Shown: one piece after another, positions 1-10,800 of the stretch
How positions within the stretch are numbered: position 1 is the stretch's first letter
How the letters are laid out: every line of letters starts with the position of its first letter
Assembly: GCA_023055355.1 (NCBI GenBank)
Contig: JALJCS010000050.1
Coordinates: 2,728,001-2,792,000 of the forward strand
Direction: 5' to 3'
DNA from: Agelaius tricolor
Taxonomy: Eukaryota > Chordata > Aves > Passeriformes > Icteridae
Length of the DNA: 64,000 nt
Translations under genes and position numbers: made by a program
The notes under the pieces: generated by a model
What the model saw: only the letters and a program-made list of their open reading frames with translations
Databases searched by the model: none
Told to the model about the DNA's origin: nothing

Positions 1-1119
1 AGGATTCAGTTTGTCAGCTTTTGGCTGCTGTTTCACCACCACAGAAAACATCATTCCTGTCCCAAAAAATAAAAGCAGCTGAGACGCAGCTCACTGCCTT
101 CTAGAAGGTGAAAAGGGATGCAGGTGCCCAGAGGCCCAGGAGAGAAATGGCAGTATTGAAAATGTGAGAAGCAAAGTTTTATTCATAGAGGCAGTGCTTG
201 ACCTCAAGGAAGACCTTTCCTACCAATCAAGACTTCCTTAGGGAACACCCTGCTTCTATATCAATTAGAAAATAATGTTATATTGCTTCTTATGAAAAGA
301 AAACTAAGGAGAGAAAATCCTGAAAATGGGAAAAAATCATTTGAGGCAATTGCTCATTGAAATCTTTTTCATTAATTCCACTCCTGACAAAACTAATTCT
401 TGAAGATAATTCTGGTCGAGGTGCAGCTCCTTTGGGCTTTGTGCACTCTGAGGAGCCCCATGGGAGATTTGGTGGCAACTCCATGAGCCTCAGTTCCTCA
501 AAGGAGATGTCACAAATGTCCAAGGAAAGGAAGTGCAAAGCAAAGGCAGAACACACCTTCCAGGGCCCAAGATAATGTTCTCCTCTCCACTGGATTTTTG
601 CCCTGGTCAGATGGGACTGTGCGAGGGTGAGGGAGACTTCCTGAGCAATCCTTTGCTCTCCAGGCACTGATCAGCTTGATGCCTGGAGAGGCTCCCTGGA
701 ACAGAGGCTGGGCAGAGTTAAAGGAATAAAGTAGGGATTTATTACAAGGCCTTCAAAGGATTCCCCTTGAGCAGGACAAGAGCCCAGCCAAGGCTACACT
801 CAAAATGGATGACTGGTCAGGGGTTTTCACACTTTTATAAGGTTTGGTCCATTTAAATATTGGGGTTAAATGTCCAATTCCAGCCTCAGGTGATGCAGTC
901 CCATCTTCCCAGTTTGCTCTCCTCAATTCGCTGTTGTTTGCCCTTTTGGGGCCTGAAGCTGCAACAGCATCTGGTTCTGGGGCTGGAAAAGGATTGTTTT
1001 GTCTGACTACACTGTGAAGAGAACTTGCTAACACTCTGTATGAAGTCCAGAGTTACAGACTAATGCAGTACAGAATCTGGAGATATGACAGCTAAAACTG
1101 AAGGCATCAGCCTGTTCCA
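1..1119. other. No gene recognised
   Basis: I see no convincing coding exon, RNA gene or recognised repeat. The open frames here are short, lack splice context and resemble no family I know. Confidence 0.4.
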
Positions 1120-1265
1120 TGTTCCCTTGGTTCCATGGGGACCCACAGCGTCACAATGGCCACTTGTTCCCATGAGGTTCCCCAGTGTCACCGTGGTGTC
1201 CTTGGACCCACCTGGTCACAACCGACCCATGGTTCCATGAGGTTCCGCGGTGTCACCATGGTCAC
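1120..1265. repeat. Outlying copies of a 36-bp minisatellite
   Basis: Three to four degenerate units of the form 'ttggttccatgaggttcc' followed by 'agtgtcacaatgg' lie here. The same unit forms the large array at 3941-4925 inside the provirus leader, so this stretch may be leader sequence from a related older element. Confidence 0.6.
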
Positions 1266-1850
1266 TGTCAGAGGCTGGGTGAGATCAATGTCCTGAGACA
1301 CCGTGGGATGAGCTGTCAGTCAGTCACACAGTGGGGACAGTGCTAACCCAGCCCTGATTGCCTGAGCGATCAGAAATCCCACCTGGGGGCAGGCCCACAA
1401 AGGCCCGGGGGCTTAAAAACACGGAGCACAAGGTCAGCCCCTGGTATGGACTCTGCCTTCTCCTGGGGTTTGTGTCTCACCCACACTGGAACCCTAGGAA
1501 CTGATAGTCATATGAGTGTCTTTCTATAGAGCTTCTGTCTTTCTGTCTCTCTCTCTCTTTCTTCTCCTTCTAATGCTCTTTATATGCAACATTTTTTGGG
1601 TACCTCAGCAGCTTACGTGTTCAATGATTTCTAGGGTAAATGAGCTAAGTTAATGAAGTTACTGCTATGATAAGTGTTTTCTGTGTAATGGGATGTTGCA
1701 TTAAATCCTCTTCCAAAGTTTCTTGTGTTTTTGTACTTTGCCAGTAGAATTTTGTGTCCTTTTGACCTCTTGAGAATATCTGGCTGGTGTTCCTGCTGTG
1801 CACCAAACTCAAGTAAAGGAGCCTTTGGTTACCTGCAGCATTTCAGTGTT
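1266..1850 (+). mobile_element. Possible solo LTR inserted in the minisatellite
   Basis: The segment begins TGTCAGAGG at about 1267 and interrupts the minisatellite, which resumes near 1860. It has a TATA-like 'cttaaaaacacgg' near 1411 and a CT-rich tract at 1535-1570. The size and promoter-like layout suggest an LTR, but no target duplication or partner LTR was found. Confidence 0.3.
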
Positions 1851-1965
1851 CTGGGCTGTTACACCCCACAGGCTCACAATGGCCTCTTGTTTGCACACTG
1901 GCCCCTTGGTTCCATGGGCCCCAACAGTGCCACAATGATCCCCTTGGTTCCACAACTTTCCAGAG
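1851..1965. repeat. Minisatellite copies just upstream of the LTR
   Basis: About three degenerate units of the 36-bp repeat abut the first base of the LTR at 1966. Unit spacing and wording match the array at 3941-4925. Confidence 0.55.
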
Positions 1966-2604
1966 TGTTGTAGAGAATACATTGTTAAAGGAGTAAATAG
2001 AAAATTCCCATGATAGATATAGACTGTTTGTTTAATGTTTTATAGTTATGTAAAGTGCCAGTGTAAGTTTTAATTGTTTTTTTAAAGGTCTTAAAATTAT
2101 GTAAATCCCCTTACTGTTGGGTATTCCCCCCGCTGCTCCCACTCTCATCTCAAATGGCAAACCACCCAAGACCATAAAGAGGATGATTACGGCACCTAAT
2201 AAGCAAATATGAAACTCCCATAAGACTTAGCAGAAAAGGATTACATAACAAAAACCCCTAGAACAACCAACCACCTTGCAAATAAAGAATCAAAATACCA
2301 CCTCTAAACAAAGAGAACATAAGACAATATCAAAGACCCTGGTCAGAACTTTTTGCCTTCATCAATCTAACCAGAGCAGGCCAAGAGCAGTATAAAGATT
2401 ATGAACCTGAAACCAACAGGCATCTACTCGGAGACTGTCGTGAGGAAAGAAGACCCAGCTCTGCTGGAGGACGAGCTGACCTCCTCCTCCTCCACGCCGT
2501 CTCGGGAGGAGCGGTGGTGTGAGCACACCCCATGGGTCCCCTGCCTAGACTGTTTCCAGTAAAGCTGAAATCACTAAAGAGCTGCTCACGTGCCATTCAT
2601 AACA
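1966..2604 (+). mobile_element. 5' LTR of ERV 1
   Basis: It starts TGTTGTAGAG and ends TTCATAACA, giving TG...CA ends, and a proline-type primer site follows four bases later. A TATA box (TATAAAG) is at about 2391 and an AGTAAA polyadenylation-like signal at about 2559. Length is about 639 bp. No clear target duplication was found. Confidence 0.65.
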
Positions 2605-2608
2605 GTCT

Positions 2609-2626
2609 TGGGGACTGGTCCGGGAG
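2609..2626 (+). promoter_or_regulatory. Primer-binding site, tRNA-Pro-like
   Basis: The 18 bases TGGGGACTGGTCCGGGAG match the common gammaretroviral tRNA-Pro primer site at 15 of 18 positions. The site sits just after the LTR end, where minus-strand synthesis would begin. Confidence 0.65.
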
Positions 2627-3359
2627 AAGGCCACACCCAAAGAGGACTGAGGGCCTGCGGGATATCTGGCCCTATCTGGAGCGGTCGGCAGCAGCCTAGG
2701 AGCAAAGAGTGTGGAGGAGCATGGGTAAGTAAAGGCGGTGTCAGGAGTAGGAGGCAAGCAAAAGAAGTGTGTGTGAGACAGGGCCCGGCAGCTCGGAGCC
2801 CCGAAGCAGCTGTGGGCCTCCGAGTACCGCGGTTCCGGACTCCTGCCAGGGGACCGGCCAGAAACGGAGGGAAGCAGGAGAAGCCTGAGTGAGTGAGACG
2901 CCTCCCAGGGGGATAAGGTGGGCCCCCCTCCGGGCGTGGGAGGAATAGAAATGTGAGTGGCACGCAAGGGGTCGGCCTTCCCCGTTCAGGCTTGGTAGGC
3001 GCCCTCAGGGCGTGCTGAGGGTGGCAGACGAATTGGTGAGTTGGCACGCAAACCCCGAACAGAGCTCCGGCTGCGGGGAGGATCGGGGCAGTGTGAGTCG
3101 CGCACAATCCCTGGAGTGGGGGGACACGGGTCCCTACCGGGGTTTGGGGTGCCCCGAGTACAGCAGCAGCACTGAGTAGAGCCAAGAGGGCCCCAGTGCC
3201 CAGGCTCGGACGGCGGTGCTGGGGGTTCAGTGTGCCGCGGTTCAGGTAGAAACCGTAAACCCACTGGAGGCCCCTGGGGGCATTGGGGTCTCAGGGCAGG
3301 GCTGGGCTGGGCTTACAGGGCAAGGCCGGACCTGCCCCTTCCTCCCCCACACACAAAAT

Positions 3360-3940
3360 GTTTGGAGCCAACAATCTCCTCCAGTCTGTCACAACAGGCA
3401 GTGTTGGAGATGCAATCCCAATTGTGGCCATGGGCACCTGGCTGAGAAGGACAGTTCTTTTCCATAGGAAGGAAAGCACAGAGCCCAAAGGTTTGGAAGA
3501 CAGGTGAGAGCCTCAGTAGGCCAAGGCCAGCCAGACTTGTCAGTAATAGCAGATTTTGGATTTAGGGAATTTTGGAGGTGGAAACCCAATCTCGGCCATG
3601 GGCACCTGGAGAAGCAGGACAGTTCTTTCTCATGGGAAGGAGAGCATGGAGCCTCCCCCAGTGTTTTGGAGACAGATGAGAGATGACCCTTGTGAAACCA
3701 CTGCCAGCCAGACTTGTCCTGGCAATATTCCTATGGGAACAATCCCTGGATAGAAGGAAATTTGGAGGTGAAATCCCAATTCTGGCCATGGGTGCCTGGA
3801 GCAGATGGACAGTTCCTATCTATTGGGAAGGAAAGCACAGAGCCCCAGTGTTTCAGCAGCAGATGAGAAGTGACCCTCAACATGCAAAGGTCCCTTGGAC
3901 CAGTCAGGCAGCCCATGGGAGGCCAAACCAGCCAGAGCTG
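3360..3940. repeat. Three tandem units of about 190 bp
   Basis: Three related units begin near 3400, 3570 and 3759. Each carries 'cccaattctggccatgggc', then 'ggacagttctt', then 'gaaggaaagcacagagcc', then a GAGA-rich tail and a 'ccagccagacttgt' block. They lie in the provirus leader directly before the 36-bp minisatellite. No coding role is evident. Confidence 0.7.
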
Positions 3941-4925
3941 TTCTGTGTTCCCTTGGTTTTATGGGGCTCCAGAGTGTCACAATGGTGCCTTGGATCCATG
4001 GGGCCCCGCAGTGTCATAATGGTGACTTGATTCCATGGGTTCCAGCAGTGTCACAGTGGCCCCTTGATTACAAGAAGACCTGCAGTGTCACACTGGCCCC
4101 CAGGTTCGATGGGGTCCCACAATGTCACAGTGGCCCCCAGGTGTCATAAGACCCTGCAGTGTCACAATGGTCCCAAGGATTCCATGAGGCCTTGCAGTGT
4201 CCCAATGGTCTCCGTGGTTCCCCAGGCCCCACAATGTCGTGTGACTCCTCTGTTCCATGAGCCCTGCAATGTCACAATGGACCTTTGGACCCTGGGGCTT
4301 TGCTGTGTCACAATGGTCTCCTCTGGCTCCACAGTGTCACAATGGACCATTGATGACAGGAGGCCACTCTGTGTCGCCCTGGAGCTTTGGTTCCATGCAG
4401 CCCTGCAGTGTCACAATGGACCTTTGGTTGCATGCAGCCCTGCAGTGTCACAAAGGCCTCTTGGTTTCACGAGGCCCCACAATATCACAATGGTCCTCTT
4501 GGTTCTCTGGGGACCCCCAGGGGCACAATGGTCTCCATGATTCCATGGTGCCATCAGTGTCAAAATGGCTCCTTGGTTCCATGACACCCCAAAGTGTCAT
4601 AATGGTCTCCATGGGGCCATGAGGCCCCCTGGTGTCACAATGGACCCTTGGTTCCATGAGGCCTCTCAGTGTCACAGTGATACCTACATTCCATGGAGCC
4701 ACACAGTGTGAGTACAGTCCCCTTGGTTCCATGAGGCCCAGCAATGTCACAGTGGTCTCCATGATTCCATGAGGCCCCACAGTGTCACAATCGTCCCTTG
4801 GTCTCACAGGGCCCCACAGTGTCACAATGGTCCCTTGGTCTCACAGGGCTCCTCAGTGTCACAATGGTCCCTTGGTCTCACTAGGCCCCACAGTGTCACA
4901 ATGCTCCCTTGGTTCCATGGCCCTG
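3941..4925. repeat. 36-bp minisatellite, about 27 copies
   Basis: A near-continuous array with a unit of about 36 bp, consensus 'ccttggttccatgaggcccc' plus 'acagtgtcacaatggt'. Units differ by substitutions and small indels, so it is not recent. Open frames through it are by-products of the period being a multiple of three. It occupies the part of the provirus between primer site and gag. Confidence 0.85.
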
Positions 4926-5545
4926 TGCTGGTGCATTCCCCCCTGCCCTTCTCAGGCCGCCCTGCCAGCTGAGAAATGCTCCTTGGGCCTCGGCCTTGGC
5001 CAACAGCCCCTGGGCTCAGCTCCTCTGCAGCTCATCACAAACACTGTCTGCTCCAGGCACTGCTGCTGCCCAACCAGCTCCTGGTTCCTTTAGCAGCAGC
5101 CCTGGGAACTGGTTTTGTTCCCTCAGTGGCACAAGATCCCTGTTCTCACCCTGCCAAAGAAAGCTGTTGGTGCCCAGTGCGGCCAGGATGAAGCATTGCT
5201 GGGACTGAAGCCCCTCTCTTGGGGCCCTGCAAACAGCGCTCCAAAAGGAGCCCTTGGAGCTCTCCTGGGCCAGCGACTCCCTCTGAGTGGGGCCTCTGCC
5301 AGCCGGGAACTCTCCCATTTGCTGCACTCGGGGATCCTGAACAAGCACAGAGCCTGGGCCAATCCCCCCACTCCTCCAGGCTCCCACCGGAGCAGGCTGT
5401 GGCGCCTTCCCCTCCACGTGAACAAGCGGCGGCGACTCCACTCCCATGTGAGCAACCACTGCTGCCGACCCTTCCCAAAACTGAAGAAAAACAGGTAACC
5501 ATCCCCAAACTCAGATCTCCCTTGGCCTATTGAACGAGGCAGCGA

Positions 5546-6484
5546 ATGAAGAGGGCAACCACGGGAGACAGTGAGGATGAGGAAGAGAAGCCCGGTTTCT
5601 TCCCTTTACGGGAGGTGCCGACGGCTCCTGGAGTTATTGGCTCTGTACACGCCCCGATAGACACCAGTGATGTGCGAGCGTTCAAGAAAGAGATGGGAAA
5701 ATTAATGGATGGTCCTTTGGGGGTGGCAGAAAGGCTAGATGAATTTCTAGGGACCAGCACCTACACCTAGGAGGATCTCCAAGGGATCATGAGATCGCTG
5801 TTCAACAATGAGGAGAGGGACATGATCAGACTAGCTGTGATCAAAGACTGGGAAAAGAGAAACCCCAACAGGGAAAACGGGGATGAGAGATGGCCAAACC
5901 AAAAATTGTCCTGGAATGCCCAGACGGAGGAGGGGAGGCAGAAAATGATAATTTTCAGAAATATGATAATTAAGGGTATCAGGGAAGCGGTACCCAAGGG
6001 ACAGAACATGAGAAAGGTACTCAGAGAGTGCCAGGGAAAAGATGAAACTCCCACGGAATGGTTGGAGAGGCTCCGCAAGGGCTTGAGAATGTATTTGGGC
6101 ATGGATCCCGATTCTCCGATCAGGGCGGTTTTGCTAAAAACTCAGTTTGTAGCAAAATCCTGGGAGGACATTCGGAAAAAGTTAGAAAAGATACTTGGGT
6201 GGCAGGAAAAGGGGTTGCAGGAGCTGCTTCAGGAAGCCCAGAAAGTCTACATGAGACGAGACGAAGAGAAACAGAAGATCCAGGCTAAGGTATTGGTAGC
6301 TGTGGTAAGGGAAGCACAAAAACAGGATCAGGTCAGAGACACAGCGAAGAAGGCGCTGGCAAAGAAACAGAACTCTTCCCAAGGAAAAGGATCAAATGAT
6401 CAGAGGAGAGATTTCGAGTGCTATTACTGCAAGCAAAAGGGACACATCTGAAGGAATTGTCCCAACAAAGCCAAGGACCAGGCA
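5546..6484 (+). pseudogene. gag: gag remnant (capsid and nucleocapsid) of ERV 1
   Basis: Retroviral structural polyprotein, broken. From 5546 one frame runs to a TAG at 5768-5770, continues in the same frame to a TGA at 6449-6451, then on into protease. Capsid is recognised by similarity to the second provirus's gag, sharing blocks such as 'FKKEMGKL', 'ECQGKDETPTEWLERLRK' and 'EAVP.GQN'. Nucleocapsid has one CCHC knuckle starting near 6419 (CYYCKQKGH), and the TGA falls inside it before the last cysteine. A proline-rich stretch in the same frame (about 5370-5530) may be the p12-like part. No matrix domain with an N-terminal MG myristoylation signal is present; the leader repeats occupy that place. 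Confidence 0.8.
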
Positions 6485-6943
6485 ATGTTTCAAGAAGTTC
6501 AGGGGTGTCAGGGGTTTCTCAGTTTGGGGTCCGGAACACCGAGGGAGCCCTTGATAAAATTAAAAGTAGGACCCCACAGGCAGGAGATGTGGTTTATGGT
6601 AGACTCGGGGGCGGAACGGACAGCGGTGCAGCAGCTGCCACAAGGGTGCTCTCTGAGTGACGACTCACTGATGGTAATCGGGGCAAAAGGGGAACCCTTT
6701 GAGCTTCCGATCATAAAAGATGTAGAAATAGAAACGGAAAACAAAAGATGTACAGGACATATATTAATGATATGGGATGCGGATTTTAATTTACTGGGGC
6801 GGGACATGATGGTAGCCCTAGAAATCGGCTTGGCAGTGGAGAATTCCCGGCTCAGGGTGAGAATGCATAAACTCACTGTTCAGGAAGAGGAGAAAATAGA
6901 CCCGAAGGTGTGGTATGTCGAAGGGGAAGCTGGGATGTCGTGA
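6485..6943 (+). pseudogene. pro: Retroviral protease domain of ERV 1
   Basis: Aspartic protease that would cut the viral polyproteins. The active-site motif DSGAE (aspartate at 6602-6604) replaces the usual DTGA, and the C-terminal LLGRDMM flap-end motif is present. It is in the gag frame, as expected for a gag-pro-pol readthrough arrangement. The frame ends at TGA 6941-6943, which is the first codon of an inserted antisense LTR, so the break comes from the insertion and not from a point mutation. Confidence 0.75.
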
Positions 6944-7375
6944 ACGGTGGAAGAAATGCCTCACACAATATGCGTGAATAGCAAATCTCAAAGTTTATTG
7001 AAAGCTCACACATATTTATATTGGTGTTAATGAAGCTTATACATATTGCAAAAGCTGAGCTCATTATTGGCTAAAGCACACTTAGATCAACTACACTTAC
7101 TTCTATGCTCTAATGATTATTTTGTTTCTATGTTTACATTCTTCTAGCTTCTCTACTTAGGTTATCTTCATTTTCTAGCAAGCGATTTTCTCCCCCATCT
7201 TCTCGTTTCAGCCAAGGTCACTATGACCTTTGTCAGTGATTGGACACTGGTTGCATAATCTCCAGCTTGTTTCCCCTATCTTTATCCAACGGTATCACAT
7301 CGAAGTGGCCTTTCTCAGCTAGCCAATTATTTATAAAGCTCTCTACACTGGGAGGTTGGACATAGAGCGGATTTG
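6941..7375 (-). mobile_element. Antisense solo LTR nested in ERV 1 pol
   Basis: Read on the minus strand, the segment has a TATA box (AATATAAATATG, around 7015), a polyadenylation signal AATAAA (around 6995) and an end of CCGTTCA. It separates protease from reverse transcriptase. The five bases TGTCG occur immediately on both sides (6936-6940 and 7376-7380), as expected of a target duplication, and the pol frame is consistent across the flanks. The minus-strand start is not a clean TG, so the upper limit may be off by a few bases. Confidence 0.65.
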
Positions 7376-8430
7376 TGTCGAAATTGGGAGACCAGAAGAC
7401 CCTATACGGGTCAAACAATATATGGGTCAAACAATATCCCACCGCCATGGAGGGGAGAAAGGGATTGAAACCAGTGATTGACGAATTGATAAAGAAAGAA
7501 ACCTTGGAGCCATGCATATCTCAGCACAACAGCCCAATTTTGGCTGTGAAAAAGACAGATGGGAGCATTAGGCTGGTGCAAACATTAAGGGCTGCGAATC
7601 AGAGCACTAAGACTTTGTTCCCCATGGGCTCGAATCCTTACACTTTGTTGAATAACATTTCTCCTGAGGACCCGTGGTACAGTGTGATTGACTTGAAGGA
7701 TGCTTTTTGGACCTGTCCTTTAGCAGAGGGCAGCAGAGATTATTTTGCATTTCAGTGGGAAGACCCGGAGACGAACAGAAAGCAGCAGCTCAGGTGGACA
7801 TCGTTGCCTCAGGGCTTTGTGGATTCCCTGAATTTATTCAGGCATGCACTTGAGCAGGTGTTGAGTCATTTTGTACCAACACAGGGGAACAGAGGGGACA
7901 AAATTGCTACAATATGTAGACGATTTGTTGGTTACAGGCCCAAGGGAGGAGGTTGTAAGGGTGAGCACCATTGAGCTTTGGAACTTTTTAGGGGAAAAGG
8001 GGTTGAAGGTGTTGAAGTTGCAGTTCAAAGAGCCCGAGGTCAGGTATCTGGACACTGGTTAACCAGGGGAAAAAAGAAATTGGATCCAGAGGGGGTGGCA
8101 GGGATTATTGCATTACCACCCCTGCAAACAAAAAGGGAAGGTCAGACAGCTTTTGGGGTTGTTGGGATATTGCCAGCAGTGGATTGAAGGGTACAGCAAA
8201 AAGGTGAAGTTTCTATACGAGAAACTCACCACAGACTGAATCAAATGGGTGGAGAAAGACAAAGAAGAATTCAGGGGAGTCAAGGAAGCACTCACAGCAG
8301 CACCAGTGCTGAGCCTCCCTGATGTGAAGAAACCCTTTCAGTTGTTTGTGGACGTGAGCAGTCACACAGCACATGGGGTGCTGACACAGGACTGGGCAGG
8401 GGTCAGGACACCGGTGGGTTACTTGTGAGG
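7376..8430 (+). pseudogene. pol: Reverse transcriptase remnant of ERV 1
   Basis: RNA-dependent DNA polymerase part of pol, broken. Fingers and palm blocks are readable: 'VKQYP', 'LEPC.S..NSPIL.VKK', 'VIDLKDAFW', 'LPQGF' and the catalytic YVDD at 7913-7924. Reading changes frame between about 7875 and 7905, again near 8055 and near 8150, and a TGA interrupts the connection region at about 8238. A 14-base direct duplication (gggtcaaacaatat) near 7407-7440 adds to the disruption. Weak similarity continues to about 8430, where the RNase H part takes over. Confidence 0.8.
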
Positions 8431-8465
8431 CTTTTGGATCCGGTCAGCAGGGCTGGCCCACCTGC

Positions 8466-9458
8466 GTGCAGGCGATTGTCGCTGTAGCATTGCTGGGGGA
8501 GGAAGCCAAGAAGGCAACCTCCGGCGCACCGCTGGTAGTATTTGCACCGCACAACGTGTGGGACATACTACAGCAGAAGGCAGACAAATGGCTCACTGAT
8601 GCTAGATTGCTGAAGGATGAGGCCATTTTGATTCACTGGCAGGATTTGGAATTGAGAACAACGACCGCACAGAACCCTGCAGAGTTTTTGTTTGGGGAAG
8701 CTTCAGAGGAGCTTGTTCACGATTGCATGGAGGTGGTTGAATTACAAACAAAGATCAGAGAGGATTTAGAAGAGGAAGAGTTGGATGAAGGAGAGAAGTG
8801 GTTTGTGGATGGATCAAGCAGGGTAGTTGATGGGAAAAGGAAATCAGGATACGCAGTTGTGGATGGACAGACGGGAAAAGTGATTAAAGCAGGTGCCCTG
8901 AGTGCGAGTTGGTCAGCACAGCCATGAGAACTGTACGCAGTTCTGAGAGCCTTGAAGGGACTGAAAGGGAGAAAGGGAACAATTTTTACAGATTCTAGGT
9001 CTGCCTTTGGAGTGGTTCACACTTTTGGGAAAATCTGGGAGGAAAGGGGGCTGATCAACACAAGGGGGAAGGGACTGCTGCACGGAGAATTGATCCGGCA
9101 AATCTTAGAAGCTCTAAGGGGGCCGGAGGAAACTGCGGTGCTCCATGTAAAGGGACACCAGGCAGGAATTCAGTTCCGAACCAGGGGAAACAATTTGGCG
9201 GACCAGGAAGCCAAGACCGTGGCACTGATGACAGTGAATACCCCGGAGATCAAAGGGACTGAGGTCCCAGATGATCCTCCACAGCCCTCTCAAGAGGAGA
9301 TTGAATGGTATGAGAAGATTGGAGGAAAATTGAAAGAAGGTAAGTGGAGATTACCTGATGGGAGAGAACCAGTTTCTAAAAGGTTTTACCAGGAGGATTT
9401 GTGGAAACTGCACCAGCGAACACACTGGGGGCACAGGCCCTGGCAGAGCAATTTTTGA
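8466..9458 (+). pseudogene. pol: RNase H domain and integrase N-terminus of ERV 1
   Basis: RNase H would degrade the RNA strand of the RNA-DNA hybrid. The acidic core is visible: FVDGSS near 8803, ELYA just after the TGA at 8925-8927, TDSR near 8990, and a late histidine-aspartate region (VKGHQAG and NNLADQEA). One frame runs the whole length apart from that TGA. The last part (HQRTHWG) begins the zinc-binding region of integrase, which then continues in another frame. Confidence 0.75.
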
Positions 9459-10431
9459 AATTTTTCGGGTGCAAGGGAATTTACGAATTGGCCAAACAAG
9501 AGGTACAAGGATGCCTGATTTGCCAGAAAGTCAACAAGACAAGGGCAAAACAGGCCATCCTGGAGAATCGCCCCGTAGCGTACCGACCATTTGGAAGAAT
9601 TCTAGTTGGTTTCACAGAATTGCCAAAAGTGGGGAGATTCAAATTTGTGCTTGTGATCGTGGACAAATTGACCCATTGGGTGGAGGCTTTTCCTAGCCCA
9701 TGGGCAAGGGCTCAGACAGTGTCCAGAAAATTACTAGAGGAAATTGTACCCCAATATGGGGTGGTGAATTGCATTGATTCAGACCAAGAAACACATTTTA
9801 CATCAAAGATTATTAAGTAGATGGCTGATGTGCGAGGCATTCGGTGGGAATACCACACTCTGTGGCATCCCCAGGGCTCAGGACATGTGGAAAGAATGAA
9901 TCTAACCTGGAAAGTGCAGTTGTCTAAATTAATTTTAGAAACTCGGATGTCTTGGTTGAAATGCCTGCCTCTAGCATTGCTTAATATCAGGATGATGCCT
10001 CATTCAGAGACGGGACTCTCACAGTTTGAAATGCTGTATGGGATGCCATATAGACATGGGATGCCGGTGGGACACCCCAGGCTTGAGACTGTCAGATTCA
10101 ACCATATTTGGTTACAATCAACAAAAATTTGCAAGAACTCAGGAAACAAGGGATAATTTCTCAGAGTGCTTCTCTGGGATTCACTATCCACAAAATCCAA
10201 CCGGGTGACAGAGTGCTTGTGAAAGTGTGGAAAGATGTACCCCTCTCCCCTCACTGGGAAGGCCCCTTTCTTGTGCTCCTGACAACAGACACAGCCATTC
10301 GGATGGCGGAGAAAGGCTGGACGCACGCATCTAGGGTGAAGAAAGTCCAACATCAGGAGGAAGCGCCCGAGTGGAAGGTCACTTCTTCCCCAGGCGACTT
10401 GAAACTCAGACTCCAACATCCTTGTAAATGA
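9401..10431 (+). pseudogene. pol: Integrase remnant of ERV 1
   Basis: DNA strand-transfer enzyme of the provirus, broken. A frame from 9401 contains the CLICQK half of the zinc finger and the catalytic-core start (VIVDKLTHWVEAFP). The second acidic block reads CIDSDQETHF in place of the usual DNGPxF, and TAG 9818-9820 follows. The same frame resumes at 9821 with HPQGSGHVERMN, the third catalytic block. After a shift near 10130 the C-terminal domain follows (PGDRVLVKVW, then WEGPF and WTHASRVKK), the GPY/F-type end typical of gammaretroviruses. Its TGA at 10429-10431 overlaps the next ATG. Confidence 0.8.
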
Positions 10432-10778
10432 CCAACAGTGATTGGACAGGTTGTAGACCGTCTGACTGTGTATGCTATCTGTTTGTACATTTCAAATGTG
10501 AATACTGTCAGGGGGTGTTTGTTGTACACTGTAGAAGGGGACAGAGGCCAAAGGGGTTGTGCACTCAGTGTCTGGAGGAGGAGCTTGAGCTGACTGACCA
10601 AATCCTAACTTTAGCCACAAATCTAGGAATCATTGAATTAGATTCACAGGAGTGGTTTCAGATTTTTCAGAACGGCGTGCGTGGAAAGCTTAGATCAAAG
10701 GCAGAGATTCTGGATGTGGAGTGCCGGAAATCAATCAAGGTACCGTGCAGCTCAGATGCCGTCAAGGTTTCACAGTGA
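10428..10778 (+). CDS. Uncharacterised 116-aa open frame between pol and env
   Basis: This frame starts at an ATG that overlaps the pol stop in the four bases ATGA and stays open for 116 codons, although flanking pol and env are broken. I do not recognise the product. The first half is cysteine-rich, with a CEYC pair near residue 24, a HC, and a CTQC pair near residue 45, a spacing that could bind zinc. The second half is acidic then basic with no membrane segment. The position is where env normally starts in gammaretroviruses, but the env signal peptide and surface protein lie further on in other frames. It may be an accessory gene, captured sequence, or an env leader I fail to recognise. 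Confidence 0.4.
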   Translation: MTNSDWTGCRPSDCVCYLFVHFKCEYCQGVFVVHCRRGQRPKGLCTQCLEEELELTDQILTLATNLGIIELDSQEWFQIFQNGVRGKLRSKAEILDVECRKSIKVPCSSDAVKVSQ

Positions 10779-10800
10779 GGCGCCTTTAAAAGGAGGCATG

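Noticed and set aside
2545..3185. Overlapping minus-strand frames behind the ERV 1 LTR
   Set aside because: They lie in the GC-rich leader, are proline- and arginine-rich by composition and have no similarity to known proteins.
3941..4925. Regularly spaced repeats that could suggest a CRISPR array
   Set aside because: The whole 36-bp unit repeats without unique spacers, units are diverged, and the context is a vertebrate retrovirus.
10428..10778. Assigning this frame as the env start
   Set aside because: It has no signal peptide or glycosylation pattern, and a separate signal-peptide-like segment begins at 10801 in another frame.
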